Position numbers and translations under genes: made by a program. From contig JAGTXK010000054.1 of NCBI GenBank assembly GCA_019096195.1, positions 248,001 through 312,000 on the forward strand: 64,000 nt of DNA, given 5' to 3'. Each line of letters begins with the position of its first letter. Position 1 is the stretch's first letter. This stretch comes from Boletus sp. NGJ. Its lineage: Eukaryota > Basidiomycota > Agaricomycetes > Boletales > Boletaceae. Positions 44,427 to 55,658 of the stretch are shown in pieces. The notes beneath the pieces were generated by a model. That model was not told the origin of the DNA and did not search any database. It was given only the letters and a program-made list of their open reading frames with translations.

Positions 44427-46921
44427 ATGGACGCTCTCAAGTCGCTCGTGCAACCCCTCGTCGGCGGCGCAGGAGGTTCCTCAGTCATTGACGGCGTAAA
44501 GCTCGTCGTTTTAGGAGGCACGGTCGAGACAGCACGTAGGGTCTCTAGCTCTGCATGGTATGTTTCCAGGCAGAATCCTCTCGACCTCATACTCACTCCT
44601 CACCCCCTCGTCGCAGGTCTCACTTTATCAACTGTAAGCGCCGCCCTATGGACGACCGACTCAGCTGACGCCTGTTTTATAGCTTTTTTCCTCACCGCTC
44701 ATTTCTCTGAGGAAGACTACCCTTATGACTGGCTCATGCTGTGGCTCTCTCGCCGCCCAGAGTGGCAACGCTCTAGGGAGTTCGAGACGACCACCCGAAC
44801 GACGACCCCGGCTTCTCCGGCACTCAGACTGCCGACAACTCCTTTGGCGACGAGGACGAAGACGGTGATGAGGATTCGCCCCCCGGAAAGGTCAAGACAC
44901 GCGTGGTCTTCCAGCCCACGCCAGACACGACACACACCATTTATTACAGGGGTCACTGGCTTAGGGTGCGCCGTAGCAAGAAGACAGATGGCAGCGGCTG
45001 TGAAGTCCTGTCAATAAGGTCCTCGCTCTATTTTTATCTCAACCCGTGCCAACTAACACAGTCCTCACGCAGCGTGGTGGCCCGTAGCAATGCCATCCTC
45101 AAGCAGCTCGTCCTCCAAGCAAAGAAGGAATACGAGGCAGAGGCCATCCACCGCATTCAAATCTATTTTGCAGATTCTCATGGCAGTTGGCGCTGGACAG
45201 ATTCGCGTCACAAGCGTCCCATGTCGTCTATCGTCTTGAACCCAGGTGTCAAAGAGATGCTTCTCAATGATGCTCGCGACTTCCTCAAGTCCGAGAAGGC
45301 ATGTCATCTTTTTCGTTCTAATACCGTGGCTTACTTAATGACTCTTATCTCCAGTGGTACGCCGACCGAGGCATTCCATTCCGTCGTGGCTATCTCCTCC
45401 ACGGAGTCCCAGGATCAGGGAAGAGCTCGCTCATCCATGCGATAGCTGGAGAGCTGATGCTCGACATCTATACCCTGTCCTTGTCCTCGTCATGGATCAG
45501 CGACAGCACCCTGACTACGCTCATGGGTCGTGTCCCCGCTCGCTGCATTGTCCTTTTGGAAGATTTGGACGCGGCCTTTACCCGCAGTGTCACCCGCGAC
45601 AAGAGTTCTAATGGAACTCCTGATTCGGGAAACAGCAACGGAGAGGAGGCCACCGTTCCAGAGCAGCCCTCGACGTCGAGCGGTCGCCACAGACGTCACA
45701 AGGACCACATCTCGGATGTCAACACGTTGAGTCTGAGCGGTCTTCTCAACGCCTTGGATGGCGTTGCCGCTGCAGAAGGCCGTATCCTCTTTGCGTGAGC
45801 CTCGGCAATTTGTTTTGGTGGCACTCAATTGACCACGCTTGCAGCACTACGAATCACCTTGAGCGTCTCGATCCTGCACTGTCGCGTCCTGGTCGTATGG
45901 ACGTCTGGATCGAGTTTAAGAACTCTTCCAAATGGCAGGCGGAGGCTCTCTTCCGTAACTTCTTCCCGTCGACCGACAAGGATGACGAACCCATAGAGGG
46001 TGACTTGGAAGGCATCGAGCTCCCCTCGACGCCAGCGCCTCGGTCGCCATCCTTCCATTCTTCTACTTTGTGGTCCATGTCGCCTTCATTCTCCTCGTCG
46101 ACCTCGTCCCTTGCGTCCTCAACCAGGAACTCACAATCCCCGCCGGAGTCCATCGCCGGCTCCGAGGCATTTGGTGCGAAGAACCAGGCATATCTCCCAC
46201 CTCCCGTTGAAGAGCACATTGCTGCTTGCCAGCACTCTGCCAAGCCCTTGGATGGTGACACGCTTGCCCAACTGGCAAAGAAGTTTGCGGACTCGATCCC
46301 TGACGACGAGTTCAGCGTTGCGGCGCTGCAGGGATGTGAGTTTGTTTTCGGCAGGCCGGTTGTCTTGGCGGGAATAAAATCTTTACTGACATTTTTGAAA
46401 CTGTAGATTTGCTCAGGAACAAGTCGCAACCTGAAACGGCAGCAGAAGGGGCAGCTGCCTGGGTCGTCAGCGAGAGGGAAATGAGGGAACGTCTGAAGAA
46501 GGAAAAGGAGGCTCGTGAATTCAAGGAAAAGCTGGAAGTGAGTGCTCGGCGTAAATCTGCGCTTGCCGAGCTTTCCACCACTTGCCTGTATGTCCGAGAT
46601 CGTGTCGCTGATCGTTTTCGTGTACAGCGCGAGAAGAGGAGGAAGGAACTTATCGAGAAGGAGAAAGAGAAGGCCGAACTCGAGAAGAAGGAACTCGAGC
46701 TGACCAAGCTCCGTCAGCAGCTCCAGGAACAAGAGAGCAAGAGCAAGGCCGACTCAGATAAGAAGGAAGACGAATCTAGCTCCGTTCCCACCGTTGAGGT
46801 CCCCAAGGACGAAGATAAGAGTGAGAGCACTACGGACGAGGACAGCGATGAGGAGAGCGTTCCACCTCCCTCAACCCCTCCTGAAACGGCTTGGATCACG
46901 GTCACGGAAAGATCTAGTTGA
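44427..46921 (+). CDS. BCS1-like AAA-type ATPase (mitochondrial chaperone family) with C-terminal coiled coil
   Basis: Eight exons: 44427-44557, 44617-44633, 44683-45018, 45073-45298, 45355-45794, 45845-46335, 46407-46537 and 46628-46921. A hydrophobic N-terminus precedes the BCS1 domain (FFLTAHFSEEDYPYDWLMLW, THTIYYRGHWLRVRR, NAILKQLVLQAKKEYEAE). The AAA module follows: GYLLHGVPGSGKSSLIHAIA (Walker A), CIVLLEDLDAAF (Walker B) and FATTNHLERLDPALSRPGRM (second region of homology). A Ser/Gly-rich insertion interrupts the AAA core. After it comes an acidic, Lys/Glu-rich coiled-coil tail of about 130 residues not found in yeast Bcs1, which inserts Rieske protein into complex III. Exon 3 needs one extra base near 44795-44805 to keep phase. 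The intron 45299-45354 starts with GC (AAG|GCATGT). About 688 residues if phase is kept. Confidence 0.9.
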
Positions 46922-47554
46922 CTATCTGCGACCCCCGCCGCTGTCGAGATGGACGTCCCTCGATCCTCAAGTTCCCATCATAGAGCCGACAGCAACGATT
47001 CATGAGGATGATCCTAATTCTACAGCGACGGATACCCAAGAACATACCTCCGCTGCTCAAGTCGTGGCCGAGTGCCAGCTTCAAATGGCGTCGAGTACGC
47101 TCATACTCCGCCATGCTGGCGGTTTCGCCCTAGTGTATTCTATGCTGCATTTCTATTTCTTCCATTTGTATACACTGCTCTTGCACTTCAAGGTCACTGG
47201 GCGGCGCAAGCAGACCTAGTTTTTCTTTCTTTCTTTGCACAGGTTTTCTTTGTCTGCTCTACAAAAGTCGACATCAATCCCGATCCCCCATCCACCCCCA
47301 TCGCCGCATATGCTGACACTGTATATATCCAGGGTTTTCTGATCGTGTATACTTGCTTTTCTTAAACAAACCATCGACCTTCTTGACTCGCATCTAATCC
47401 CCCTGCCGTGTCATTACCTCATATTACCCTGATCAAATCACACAAGTCATGTTGGATCCGCTGATGGATGAATCCATGGACGTTTTTCCATAAAATGTTA
47501 TACATTGTTGATTGAGTTGTGCATAAGATCGTGGATACGATATCCATCGTCTGT
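46922..47554. other. Convergent intergenic region
   Basis: Between the BCS1-like gene (+) and the oxygenase gene (-). A 97-codon plus-strand frame (47072-47365) is Phe/Leu-rich but matches no family; it is probably 3' untranslated sequence. Confidence 0.45.
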
Positions 47555-49079
47555 TCAGTAGGCGCTGACCTGCTTCGGAAGACCGGATGGGAAATATTGT
47601 TCGAACAAGTCGGGGTAGTGACGTTGGGCGACGTCGGGATGGCTCCTACACCGCGTCAGTTTTTGGTCCAACCGTCGCTGCTGATAGAATGGTCATCACG
47701 ACTTACTTGACACGACCGATCAAATTGACTTTGCCCGAAGGCTCGCGATCGAATTCGCTAAAGTTGACGGCTGTAGGATTCGAATATAGGAGGGGGGTCG
47801 ATGGTGCACGCAGCGAGATGTAGTCACGTACATTCTGTCGTTGCAAGATCACCTCTCAGCTCCTTGAGTTTCAGGATGTCTTCCGGGACTGTTGTGTTTG
47901 CGCGATTTGAACGTTCACGTCAGTGATTTCGTTCTGCAGGGTGTAGAGGGACGTACAGTCGAGGACTTCATCCGGGGAGACGTGCGTTCATGCTGATGTT
48001 GTGGAAAAAGGGCACAGAGTAGCGGGCCGTCGAGCCGACAGGGGGTGAGAGGACGCGGTGAGAGGTGGCGCGTGCGAGACCACGCGTGACGAATTCGAGG
48101 GCTGTTGATGAGTGCATCAGTAGAGGGTCTAAAACGGGGCTGAAAAAGTCGTCACTTGCCCTTTCCAATGTTCACGACAAAGGTTCCGGGGATGGGGGGT
48201 GCGTCAATCCATGCGCCGGAAATGTTCTGGACTTGGAGACCGGGGTGAGGAGAAGCTTGGAGGAGCTGTAATGAGGGTCAGGCGTGAACGAAAGATTCGA
48301 CGTTGCCTTGGGGAAGCTCTTACGAATGTGAGAAAGCCAGCATCATAGTGAGGACCGACGCCTTGATCGGTGAGGTGCCCATCGTTGGCTGGGTACTTGA
48401 CAACCTGGAAGTGCGTCTCGGTACCGGGTGCGATAAAATCTCTCGTCTCAAATCTTCATCTCACCTTGCCCCGGTGCTGCATCAACTCGTCTCTATCGTA
48501 GAACTTGTTGAGCGCATCCGACGGGAGACCAAACGCTTCTGCGAGTAAACCGATGAAGCGATAGCTCAGTTTCTGCACGTGAGCGAGGTAAGTTTCCATG
48601 GTATTTCGGAATCCTGGTAACAGCCGTTCGTCGGGCCACTTGAACCGGATGGATTGTCAGGGTCGCGAAACCGTCGGCCAGGATAACGGGTGATCACACA
48701 CCTGGCAAGGTCCCCACAATCGCAAGTATTCCGGAGCGCCAGGTCTCCACTGGGTCTCGTGGGGGGTTGCGAAATCAAACTGTTCTCTATGGTCTGTCTT
48801 GCCTTTCGTGAACTCTGCGCCGAGCTTTGAGTACCCCAAGAAGTGAGGGGAGTTGGCCATGGAGATGTTGTGTTTTGCCTCTTGCGGGAGATCGAAGAGA
48901 CGTGGGATGTACCCGATAAGATCGTCGACGACTTGCTGCGGTACGGTGTGGTTCTTTAGGTAGAGAAAGCCGACATTGACGAGAGCGTGTCTGAGCTGGT
49001 CGATGAACTCGGGCTTATGAGCCTGGTCATTGGTGAGGGCAAAGTCGAGGACTGGGATGCTGGAAAAGTTGGCAGCCAT
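47555..49079 (-). CDS. 2-oxoglutarate/Fe(II) dioxygenase, isopenicillin-N-synthase-like
   Basis: Minus strand, eight exons (49079-48702, 48638-48465, 48404-48324, 48265-48160, 48101-47957, 47888-47832, 47770-47707, 47645-47555), about 364 residues. The N-terminal DIOX_N part reads SIPVLDFALTND and VGFLYLKNHTVPQQVVDDL. The double-stranded beta-helix carries the iron site: GPHYDAGFLTFLLQ (HxD) and ATSHRVLSPPVGSTARYSVP (distal His and the 2-oxoglutarate-binding RxS). Such enzymes hydroxylate or oxidise small molecules; substrate unknown. Exon 5 has one base more than phase allows, near the NARxSPDEVLD segment (about 47985). The intron 48102-48159 has a consensus GC donor (GCAAGT). The remaining joints all agree. 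Confidence 0.88.
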
Positions 49080-49450
49080 GCCGTGTGTTGGACAGAGGAT
49101 ATGCTCAGTCAGCTCAGCACAAAAGTTACTATGATGCCAATATGAGGAGGTATCGCGCTATTCCCAGCTTACATGGGTGCTGATAATTCTTTTCACACCT
49201 CGACTTGAACTGGACTGGGGGGGGGCACTATCCATAGATTATGTTCAGTAACTCTAGTCGGGACGATAATAGCATCGAGAAACGGAATGCAGGTGTGGAC
49301 GAGATAGAACCAGCGAGCAGTGAGTGACCCAGACCCAAAAAAAGGTACACGACGTTTCATAGTGTACAGCCTCACTAAAACACCTAGTGTCCGAGGCTGG
49401 GAGAGAACACGAGTGACCGATAAGATCTAGAGTAGATCACACGCCTGAAT
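49080..49450. promoter_or_regulatory. Intergenic region upstream of the oxygenase
   Basis: Between the oxygenase start and the stop of the second DUF6593-type gene, both on the minus strand. Presumed promoter plus 3' untranslated sequence. A run of ten G at 49218-49227 is the only visible feature. Confidence 0.4.
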
Positions 49451-50184
49451 TTATGGGTGCTCCAACTTGACGCGAATCTTGGCTTGGCGTCGACGCCTTT
49501 CCACGATGAGATAGCTCACTGTCGATAAATGATTGATGTTAGCACATTCATCGCAGAATGTATTACTCACCGATGATTTTCTCGAGGGCGGCGGCGGCTT
49601 CCGGTTTGATTTCGAGCCATGCATGCCGGGACATCCGGAAGACAAAGAAGTGGCGTTTGAACGGATGGTATTCCGCGACTGGAACCTTGTCTTCGTCGTC
49701 AGCTTTCACAAGCTGGAACTTAAGAAATCAGTCCAACTTGTCCCCGCAGACAGGTGTGTTACACACCTGCAAGTAACGCTTGTGTGTCTTCCAGCGGTAC
49801 ACGACACCGTCCTCGCCTGTGGTAAATACGCCACCGCTTTGGCAATATAAGATTTCCCGATGCACGACGAATCGAAAGTTGTACGCACATGTTGTTACCG
49901 TCGCACTTGACGAAATCTGCGGCCCGAATCCACTCGCCCTCTGCATCAGGCGTGTTGAATCGGACTTTGACCTCTTTTTTCGGAAGGGACTCGATTTCGG
50001 CGACGCAACTCACGATACGGTTTTCATAGTCGTATTTATTTATTTTGGTGAGGTGAGGGTGCCAGAACCGGGTGACGACCTCATAGTAAAATTTGTCATT
50101 GTCCAAGGAAAAGGTCGTATTGCGAACGCTGTTGGTAGCAAAAGTGAGCTTGTGAGGAGGGTCGACCTTCTTTGGGGGAGGCAT
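49451..50184 (-). CDS. Second DUF6593-type protein
   Basis: Minus strand, four exons in phase (50184-49889, 49836-49767, 49712-49571, 49518-49451), 191 residues. Order of family strands: KLTFATNSVRNTTFSLDNDK, FYYEVVTRFWHPHLTKINKY, RIVSCVAEIESLPKKEVKVR, GGVFTTGEDGVVYRWKTHKR, VPVAEYHPFKRHFFVFRMS and LEKIIVSYLIVERRRRQAK. It is the more typical of the two members in this window. No signal peptide or membrane span. Function unknown; the fold resembles tubby-C/scramblase proteins. It diverges from the SEC2-like gene, sharing a 604-base upstream region. Confidence 0.78.
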
Positions 50185-50788
50185 GGAAAAGTGGTGGGAC
50201 TCGCTAAGTAGTAGGAGAGAAGATGGTTACCAGAGGGGTATCAAGCAGCGGAATGATCGAAACACGACCTCGCGTAATAAGCTGGTGAGAAGTGGGAATT
50301 GGCCGCCGCAGCTGACTGCCTCTGTGACCTTCCTGCGCAACTTTTTTTTTTTGATAACGATCACAGGAAACCGCGGGATGCGCAGGCGAGATATGGCAGT
50401 GACAGTTCCGCTCCGGCACTGTCGACGCGAGAAAGCGTCAACGGCTCCGTCACGACAATGCGTGAAGCCGGCGATGACATCTGAGCAACCGGCAAATAGG
50501 TTAAAGAAGTTTTGTAAACCTGTTCCCATACATACCTGACCCGCGTGCACGATGGCAGTGAGAACCAGAGGGGGGAGTGTTTTGCCGTCGTGGGCATGAG
50601 AAATGTGTCGGGGAGTGCGACACCTTCAACCCAAGTTGCACGTGGAACTTCCTGGACGAAAATACAGATTAGCCATTCATGAATGCTTGAGCGTGAGGTC
50701 GTACCCAGTGTCAGAACCAAATGGCCGCAAATGGCAACCTGTACAAGTTCACTGGACTGTCTTATTTTTGCGCTGATCTGCGTTTCGC
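50185..50788. promoter_or_regulatory. Divergent promoter region
   Basis: 604 bases between the divergent DUF6593-type (-) and SEC2-like (+) genes. A T run at 50341-50351 and several short open frames without homology are seen. Confidence 0.4.
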
Positions 50789-52198
50789 ATGTTGTCCAGC
50801 ATTTCATTCGGCGCGAGTCCCAGCAGATCCTCATCGTCGCCCGCCCCGAGTTCACCCACGTCCATCGTTCTCGCGGGTCTCGACGACGAACTGCGTGATG
50901 CCCACCGCGTCCTCTCCCATGGCCAAGAAGAAGACCTAAGATATGCCCTCAACCGTGTCCTCAACAGAGTGGAAGAGCTCGTGAGCCCACGTCCAACTTG
51001 ATTCCAACCCGACAACCTCTCAATCGATCCCCGATCTCTCCCGTTTTATAGTCTTCCTTTCTCAAGACAGCACTCAAGAACCAGACGGAACTAGAGACAC
51101 AGTTGAATCTCGCAAAGTCGAATCTCCAGCTCATCATATCCAACAATGAGATGCTCGAAGAGGCTCTGAAGAGGGAGACGCCATACAGTGCAAGGGATGT
51201 GGGTTGGCGTCGCTGGAGTGCACGCGAGGTTCAGGATCACAACACAGAAAAGACGTCTGAAGAGCGCCCTCGAAGCCTAGATTATGGTCCCGTTGAACGA
51301 ATCAGGGGCACCCTACAGTTCCGTCCACTGCGGCCGTGGTACTCGTCAATGGTGTCCAACCACCAGCACGGACGAGCTCCACTCCTCAACCGACAACGAT
51401 AACGAGCTGGCAGGAAAGCCGTTTCTTTAAATTTCGGTTCAGTAACGGTGGGTCGGATACAGGCACATCCAAGCTATCGCTCATACGCGGACAGGTGCTC
51501 GATCACCTACTCTCTCCCCTCATCCTTCGCATCTCACCTCACCCTCTCTTTCCTCCTTGGTGCCAAATGCACGAGAAAAGGAGATGGAAGAGTTACAAGA
51601 ACAACTCGAGCGTGAACGTCAGGCTCACAAAGCCGCAGATGTGGCCAAGGCTGCACTGGAGGCAGAGCTCGAGTCGCTGTCACAAGCCTTGTTTGAAGAG
51701 GTAGATCCTTCTTCTCTGACAGATTCTGTTCGTCTGAAAAACCCTCAGGCGAACAAGATGGTTTCTACCGAGCGTATGAGAAGAGCCGAGACTGAGGAAG
51801 AGCTGTATCAAACGCGCTTGGAGAAAGATGCACTACATCAGGCACTCAAACTGATAGAAGGAGAGAACGGACGATTACGCAACGCAAGTGCCCCGCCTGA
51901 CACGCCTCTGGGTCGGATTGATCAGTCGGACACACCACCCGTAGTTTTGCCTGGGCGTTTGAGTCCAGAGCAACACTCGTCTCGGCCACCGTCTAGGCCA
52001 TCGACCGACAAGGTTACCACTCCCATCGCACCTTTGTATGAGATACCCGGACACCTCGCCGGCTTTCAGCTCGAGCCTGCACCCAAACCGTCGCTAGCTG
52101 GGCTGCATCGGAAAACCACGTCATGGGAGGAATCGGTAATCGCTGATTTGTCCGTCAGCTCGCTCAAAGAATCATTGCCAGTGACTGGTGCCCAGTGA
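50789..52198 (+). CDS. SEC2: SEC2-like Rab guanine-nucleotide exchange factor
   Basis: Activates the Sec4/Rab8-type GTPase on secretory vesicles (yeast knowledge). Exon 1 (50789-50980) encodes a Ser-rich head and a helix (ALNRVLNRVEEL). Exon 2 from 51052 begins the coiled coil SSFLKTALKNQTELETQLNL ... ISNNEMLEEALKR and the conserved DVGWRRWSARE. A central Ser/Thr/Pro region (RFFKFRFS) follows, where the frame changes between about 51290 and 51340 without a clear intron. The Sec2 core then resumes with KEMEELQEQLERERQAHKAA, ELESLSQALFEE, and after a 48-base intron ANKMVSTERMRRAETEEELY and ALKLIEGENGRLRN. The core coiled coil that contacts the Rab is intact. The exons between 51300 and 51590 are uncertain. 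Confidence 0.85.
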
Positions 52199-52444
52199 TG
52201 AGCGCTGAGCTGGGGATGGCATCGTAGCGACCGATCCTTGATTTCCTCGCATTGGCTTGCGAGTTGTGTTTGACCTGTTATACACATCCACTCGCAATTA
52301 GTACAACCTGGTATTATAGTACGCTAGGGACATCTGTACACTTGAACCCATATCGCTGGTCTGGTTTGGCTGTTCGCCAGCGGACTACTCCGACTCGAAT
52401 GTCGATCACGTCCAAAGGTCTAAACTTCATACCTTTGCGGTACA
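52199..52444. promoter_or_regulatory. Tandem intergenic region between SEC2-like and COG3
   Basis: 246 bases separating two plus-strand genes; presumed terminator of the first and promoter of the second. Confidence 0.45.
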
Positions 52445-55400
52445 ATGTCAGCTGTCCGGTCGAACACACAACGCCGTCCGGTTGCGCCTCCAACCCCGAC
52501 AGCGCAACCAAAACCCCAAATCTCCCTTGAGGAATGGGAAGCCAAAGCGCCCTTGAGCGACCTCGCTCTTAAGAGTGTTGCTGCGATTCAAGCAGCGAGC
52601 GAAAAGTCACCCCTTCCTTTAAAAGTGAGTGCCAGTCGGTTTGTCCCTGTGAGAGGAACTGTCTAAATCCAAAGAGGTCGCTATCGAGGACGATGCCTCG
52701 CGCCCACCAACTCCCGGTTTACGTTCGACGAGCAAACTCGGTTCAGGTTCCCGACCCTCCACTCCCGTTCCTGCGTTTACGCGTTCACTACCTTTGCATG
52801 CTCTGGATCCCAGGGTGCCCATACAAACGCCTCAACAATTCTATGATTGGTTCGCACAAGTCGATCGTTCCGTTGCGCATAGCCAAGAGGCCCATTTCAG
52901 GGCGCATGTGGCCATGGTAGCAGAACATCTGGGTACAGCAGACATGTTGCTCGAACGGCTTGACGAGGTGGAGACGGAGGTGGATAGCATGCTGGAGGCG
53001 TGGAGAGGCGTCGAAGAGGGTGGGAGGAGCTTGAAAGATGCTTGTGAACGACTTCTCGAAGACAGGGTCAGTTGTGCACATGATCTGGGTTCTTGTTCGC
53101 TGATATACTTCGCGACTGGTCTCAGGACAAGTTGCTTGAGCTCACAGACGAGATTGACACTAGGCTGGAGTATTTCCAAGAGCTCGAACACGCGACTCGG
53201 ATGCTTAATCACCCTGGAGAATCACTTGTTCTACAAACTGACTTCTTGTACATGGTTGAACGTGTCGATATATGCATCGAATATTTGAAGGCTCATGTGC
53301 GTTCTTTCGCTAGTCACCATCACATTAATGCGTCCAGTATTGAGGACAACGCATCTAGCGATATTACAAGGAAGCAGAGGTCTACCTGTTACGCTTCCAG
53401 CAATGCATGACACGCGCCATGACACTCATCAAAATGTTTTTTGTTGGCTCCCTCAGGGCCCTCACAGCAGACGTATCCAAACGTTTGTCTGAGAAGGTAC
53501 CCCAATTGCTCTGTGTCTTGTACACACTCCAGTTAACCCGACAATAGGATGTATCTGCTACAGCACAGATGCATTTATTGTATACCAGATTTCGGAGTGT
53601 TACACCTCAACTGGCACCTCTCCTCAACGAGCTCGAGCGGCGGGCGACTGCGCATCCAGAAGAACTCTCCGCTCTCTTGTCCGAATGCCATTCAACCTAC
53701 TTCATTGCACGCAAGACCCTCTTGGTCGGACGTTTGGTAGAAGAAATACGAGGGCTGGATCCAACACACACCGAGCTTGTCGAACTTGTAAACATCCCTT
53801 CTTCTATAGAAATATCGTCATTAATTTTTGTTTTATAGACAAATGCGGGATGCGCCTATTTGAAACAACTTTGTACGGACGAGTTCAATCTCTTCCGCGA
53901 GTTTTTCGATTCCGGAGAGGATCAACTATAGTGAGTCGTATCGGTCACTACTCCTATTCCCTTTGATTCAGCCGGCGTCTGTAGTCCTTACCTAGAAACG
54001 CTCTGTGATTACCTCTACGACGATCTCCGCCCTCGTATTCTTCATGAGACTCGACTCACTACGCTCTGCGAAGTTTGTACCGTCCTTCAAGCCTTGATGG
54101 TTCTCGACGTCGTCGATCTCCCTGAAGAGCTCCCTGACGAGCTTAATGTGGACCTCGACCACCGGAAGGCTAGAGGCCTTGGGAGACTTCACATCAGCCA
54201 CTTACTACAGATGGTTCTTCAAGATGCTCAGACTAGACTGTTTTTCAAGGCTCAGAGCTTGATTCAGGCTGATATTAGGTACTATGTTCCAAAGCCAGAA
54301 GATCTGGCATACCCAGATATACTCGTAGGTTTGTTGTTTATGACTTGTTGTTTCCGTGGATTGAAGGATCGCTCACAAACCACTGTAGCCGTAAGAAAAC
54401 CTACTTCTCAGTTCGACATCAGGGAAAAGGAAAGTGTTAGTCGGTTGTTCCAACTTTCCTCCTTGGACAAGCAGGAGACGTGGTATCCAACCTTGCAAAA
54501 AACTGTTTGGGTGCTGTCTCAATTACACGATTTCGTCAAGGTAATACTTTTGCACACACTCCAATTGCCGTAGTTAATGTATATCGCTAGCCTGCCATAT
54601 TTGAAGACATTGCTCAGGAAGCTGTGAGCCTGTGTCGACAGTCGCTCGTATCGTCGAGTACCACCATAGGGCAACGTAACGCTCCTGCAAGCACACTCGA
54701 TGGAGAACTCTTCCTTGTTCGACATCTCCTGATCCTGAAAGAAGTCACAAACAATCTTGACTTGGCTGGGAGAGATATCCAACGGCAAACAGGCCAAGGT
54801 GGTGTGACAGGTGAACACCTACTGGGTTACACCTTGGAGCCTTACTGACGACGGACACGAACAGACGCATTGGCTTCCATTCTTAACAGGACAACTGCGT
54901 TTCTTCCCGACGCACTCTTCGCATCCCTCGGCATGCCACGTGGATACGAGAGCATGACGGATGCCAGACATGTAAGTTGCTGCTCATACCGTCTGGAAGT
55001 TCTGCCGCATGGCATCTCCCATTCCCCAGGAAATAGACCAAGACCTCAAACGTGCCTGTCAAAACCTCATCTCACTCTGCGCCAAGGGTCCGTGTGAACC
55101 TCTCCAAGAATGGGTCGGCCGTGTGCGCGCCTTCAATACCTCCCGTACGGTTGCCCCGCTGACGAATCCACCGGAACCGGTTCCGCTGCTCACCGAACAA
55201 GACTGGGCACGCCAACCCGCAGCTGAAGAACTGCATGCAAAATTTGTTGAATCGTGCGAACGCGATCTCAGGGCAGCGGTGACGAAGCTCCGGTTATACT
55301 TAGAGGACAATCGGACGGTGTCGGTGTTGCTCACGCATGTGAAAGAAGCGGTTGTGGATGGGTATATGGGGTATAGAGAAGTTGTGTGGAACATGTACGC

Positions 55401-55473
55401 GGGAGCCTTGAAAGGGGTTGTGTACTCGGAAGGGAGCTTGAAGGAGAGATTGAGTGTTATTTGTGATGAATGA
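52445..55473 (+). CDS. COG3: COG3, conserved oligomeric Golgi complex subunit 3
   Basis: Subunit of the COG tethering complex (yeast Sec34) for retrograde intra-Golgi vesicles. Eleven exons in phase (52445-52624, 52677-53066, 53126-53296, 53359-53496, 53548-53787, 53839-53930, 53985-54324, 54367-54540, 54591-54810, 54865-54971, 55030-55473), 831 residues, close to the family length. Landmarks: QQFYDWFAQVDRSVAHSQEA, YFQELEHATRMLNHPGESLV, YKEAEVYLLRFQQCMTRAMT, QLAPLLNELERRATAHPEEL, GCAYLKQLCTDEFNLFREFF, RYYVPKPEDLAYPDI, WYPTLQKTVWVLSQLHDFVK, FEDIAQEAVSLCRQSL, LFLVRHLLILKEVTNNLDLA and a helical C-terminus. It follows the SEC2-like gene in the same direction. Confidence 0.95.
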
Positions 55474-55658
55474 CGACGTTCGTGTGGTTCGGTGCACGTT
55501 GCGATAATGCGACATGATGGACTATTGTCAAACGTTTCTCTCGAGTACGCACGAGCTCACCTCAATTATCTAGTAGCGCTGTGAAGAACTCGAATGGAAT
55601 AGATGTCGTCGTACACATCACTTATGCCGACCATGATAACTTTTGATGGAGGGTTATC

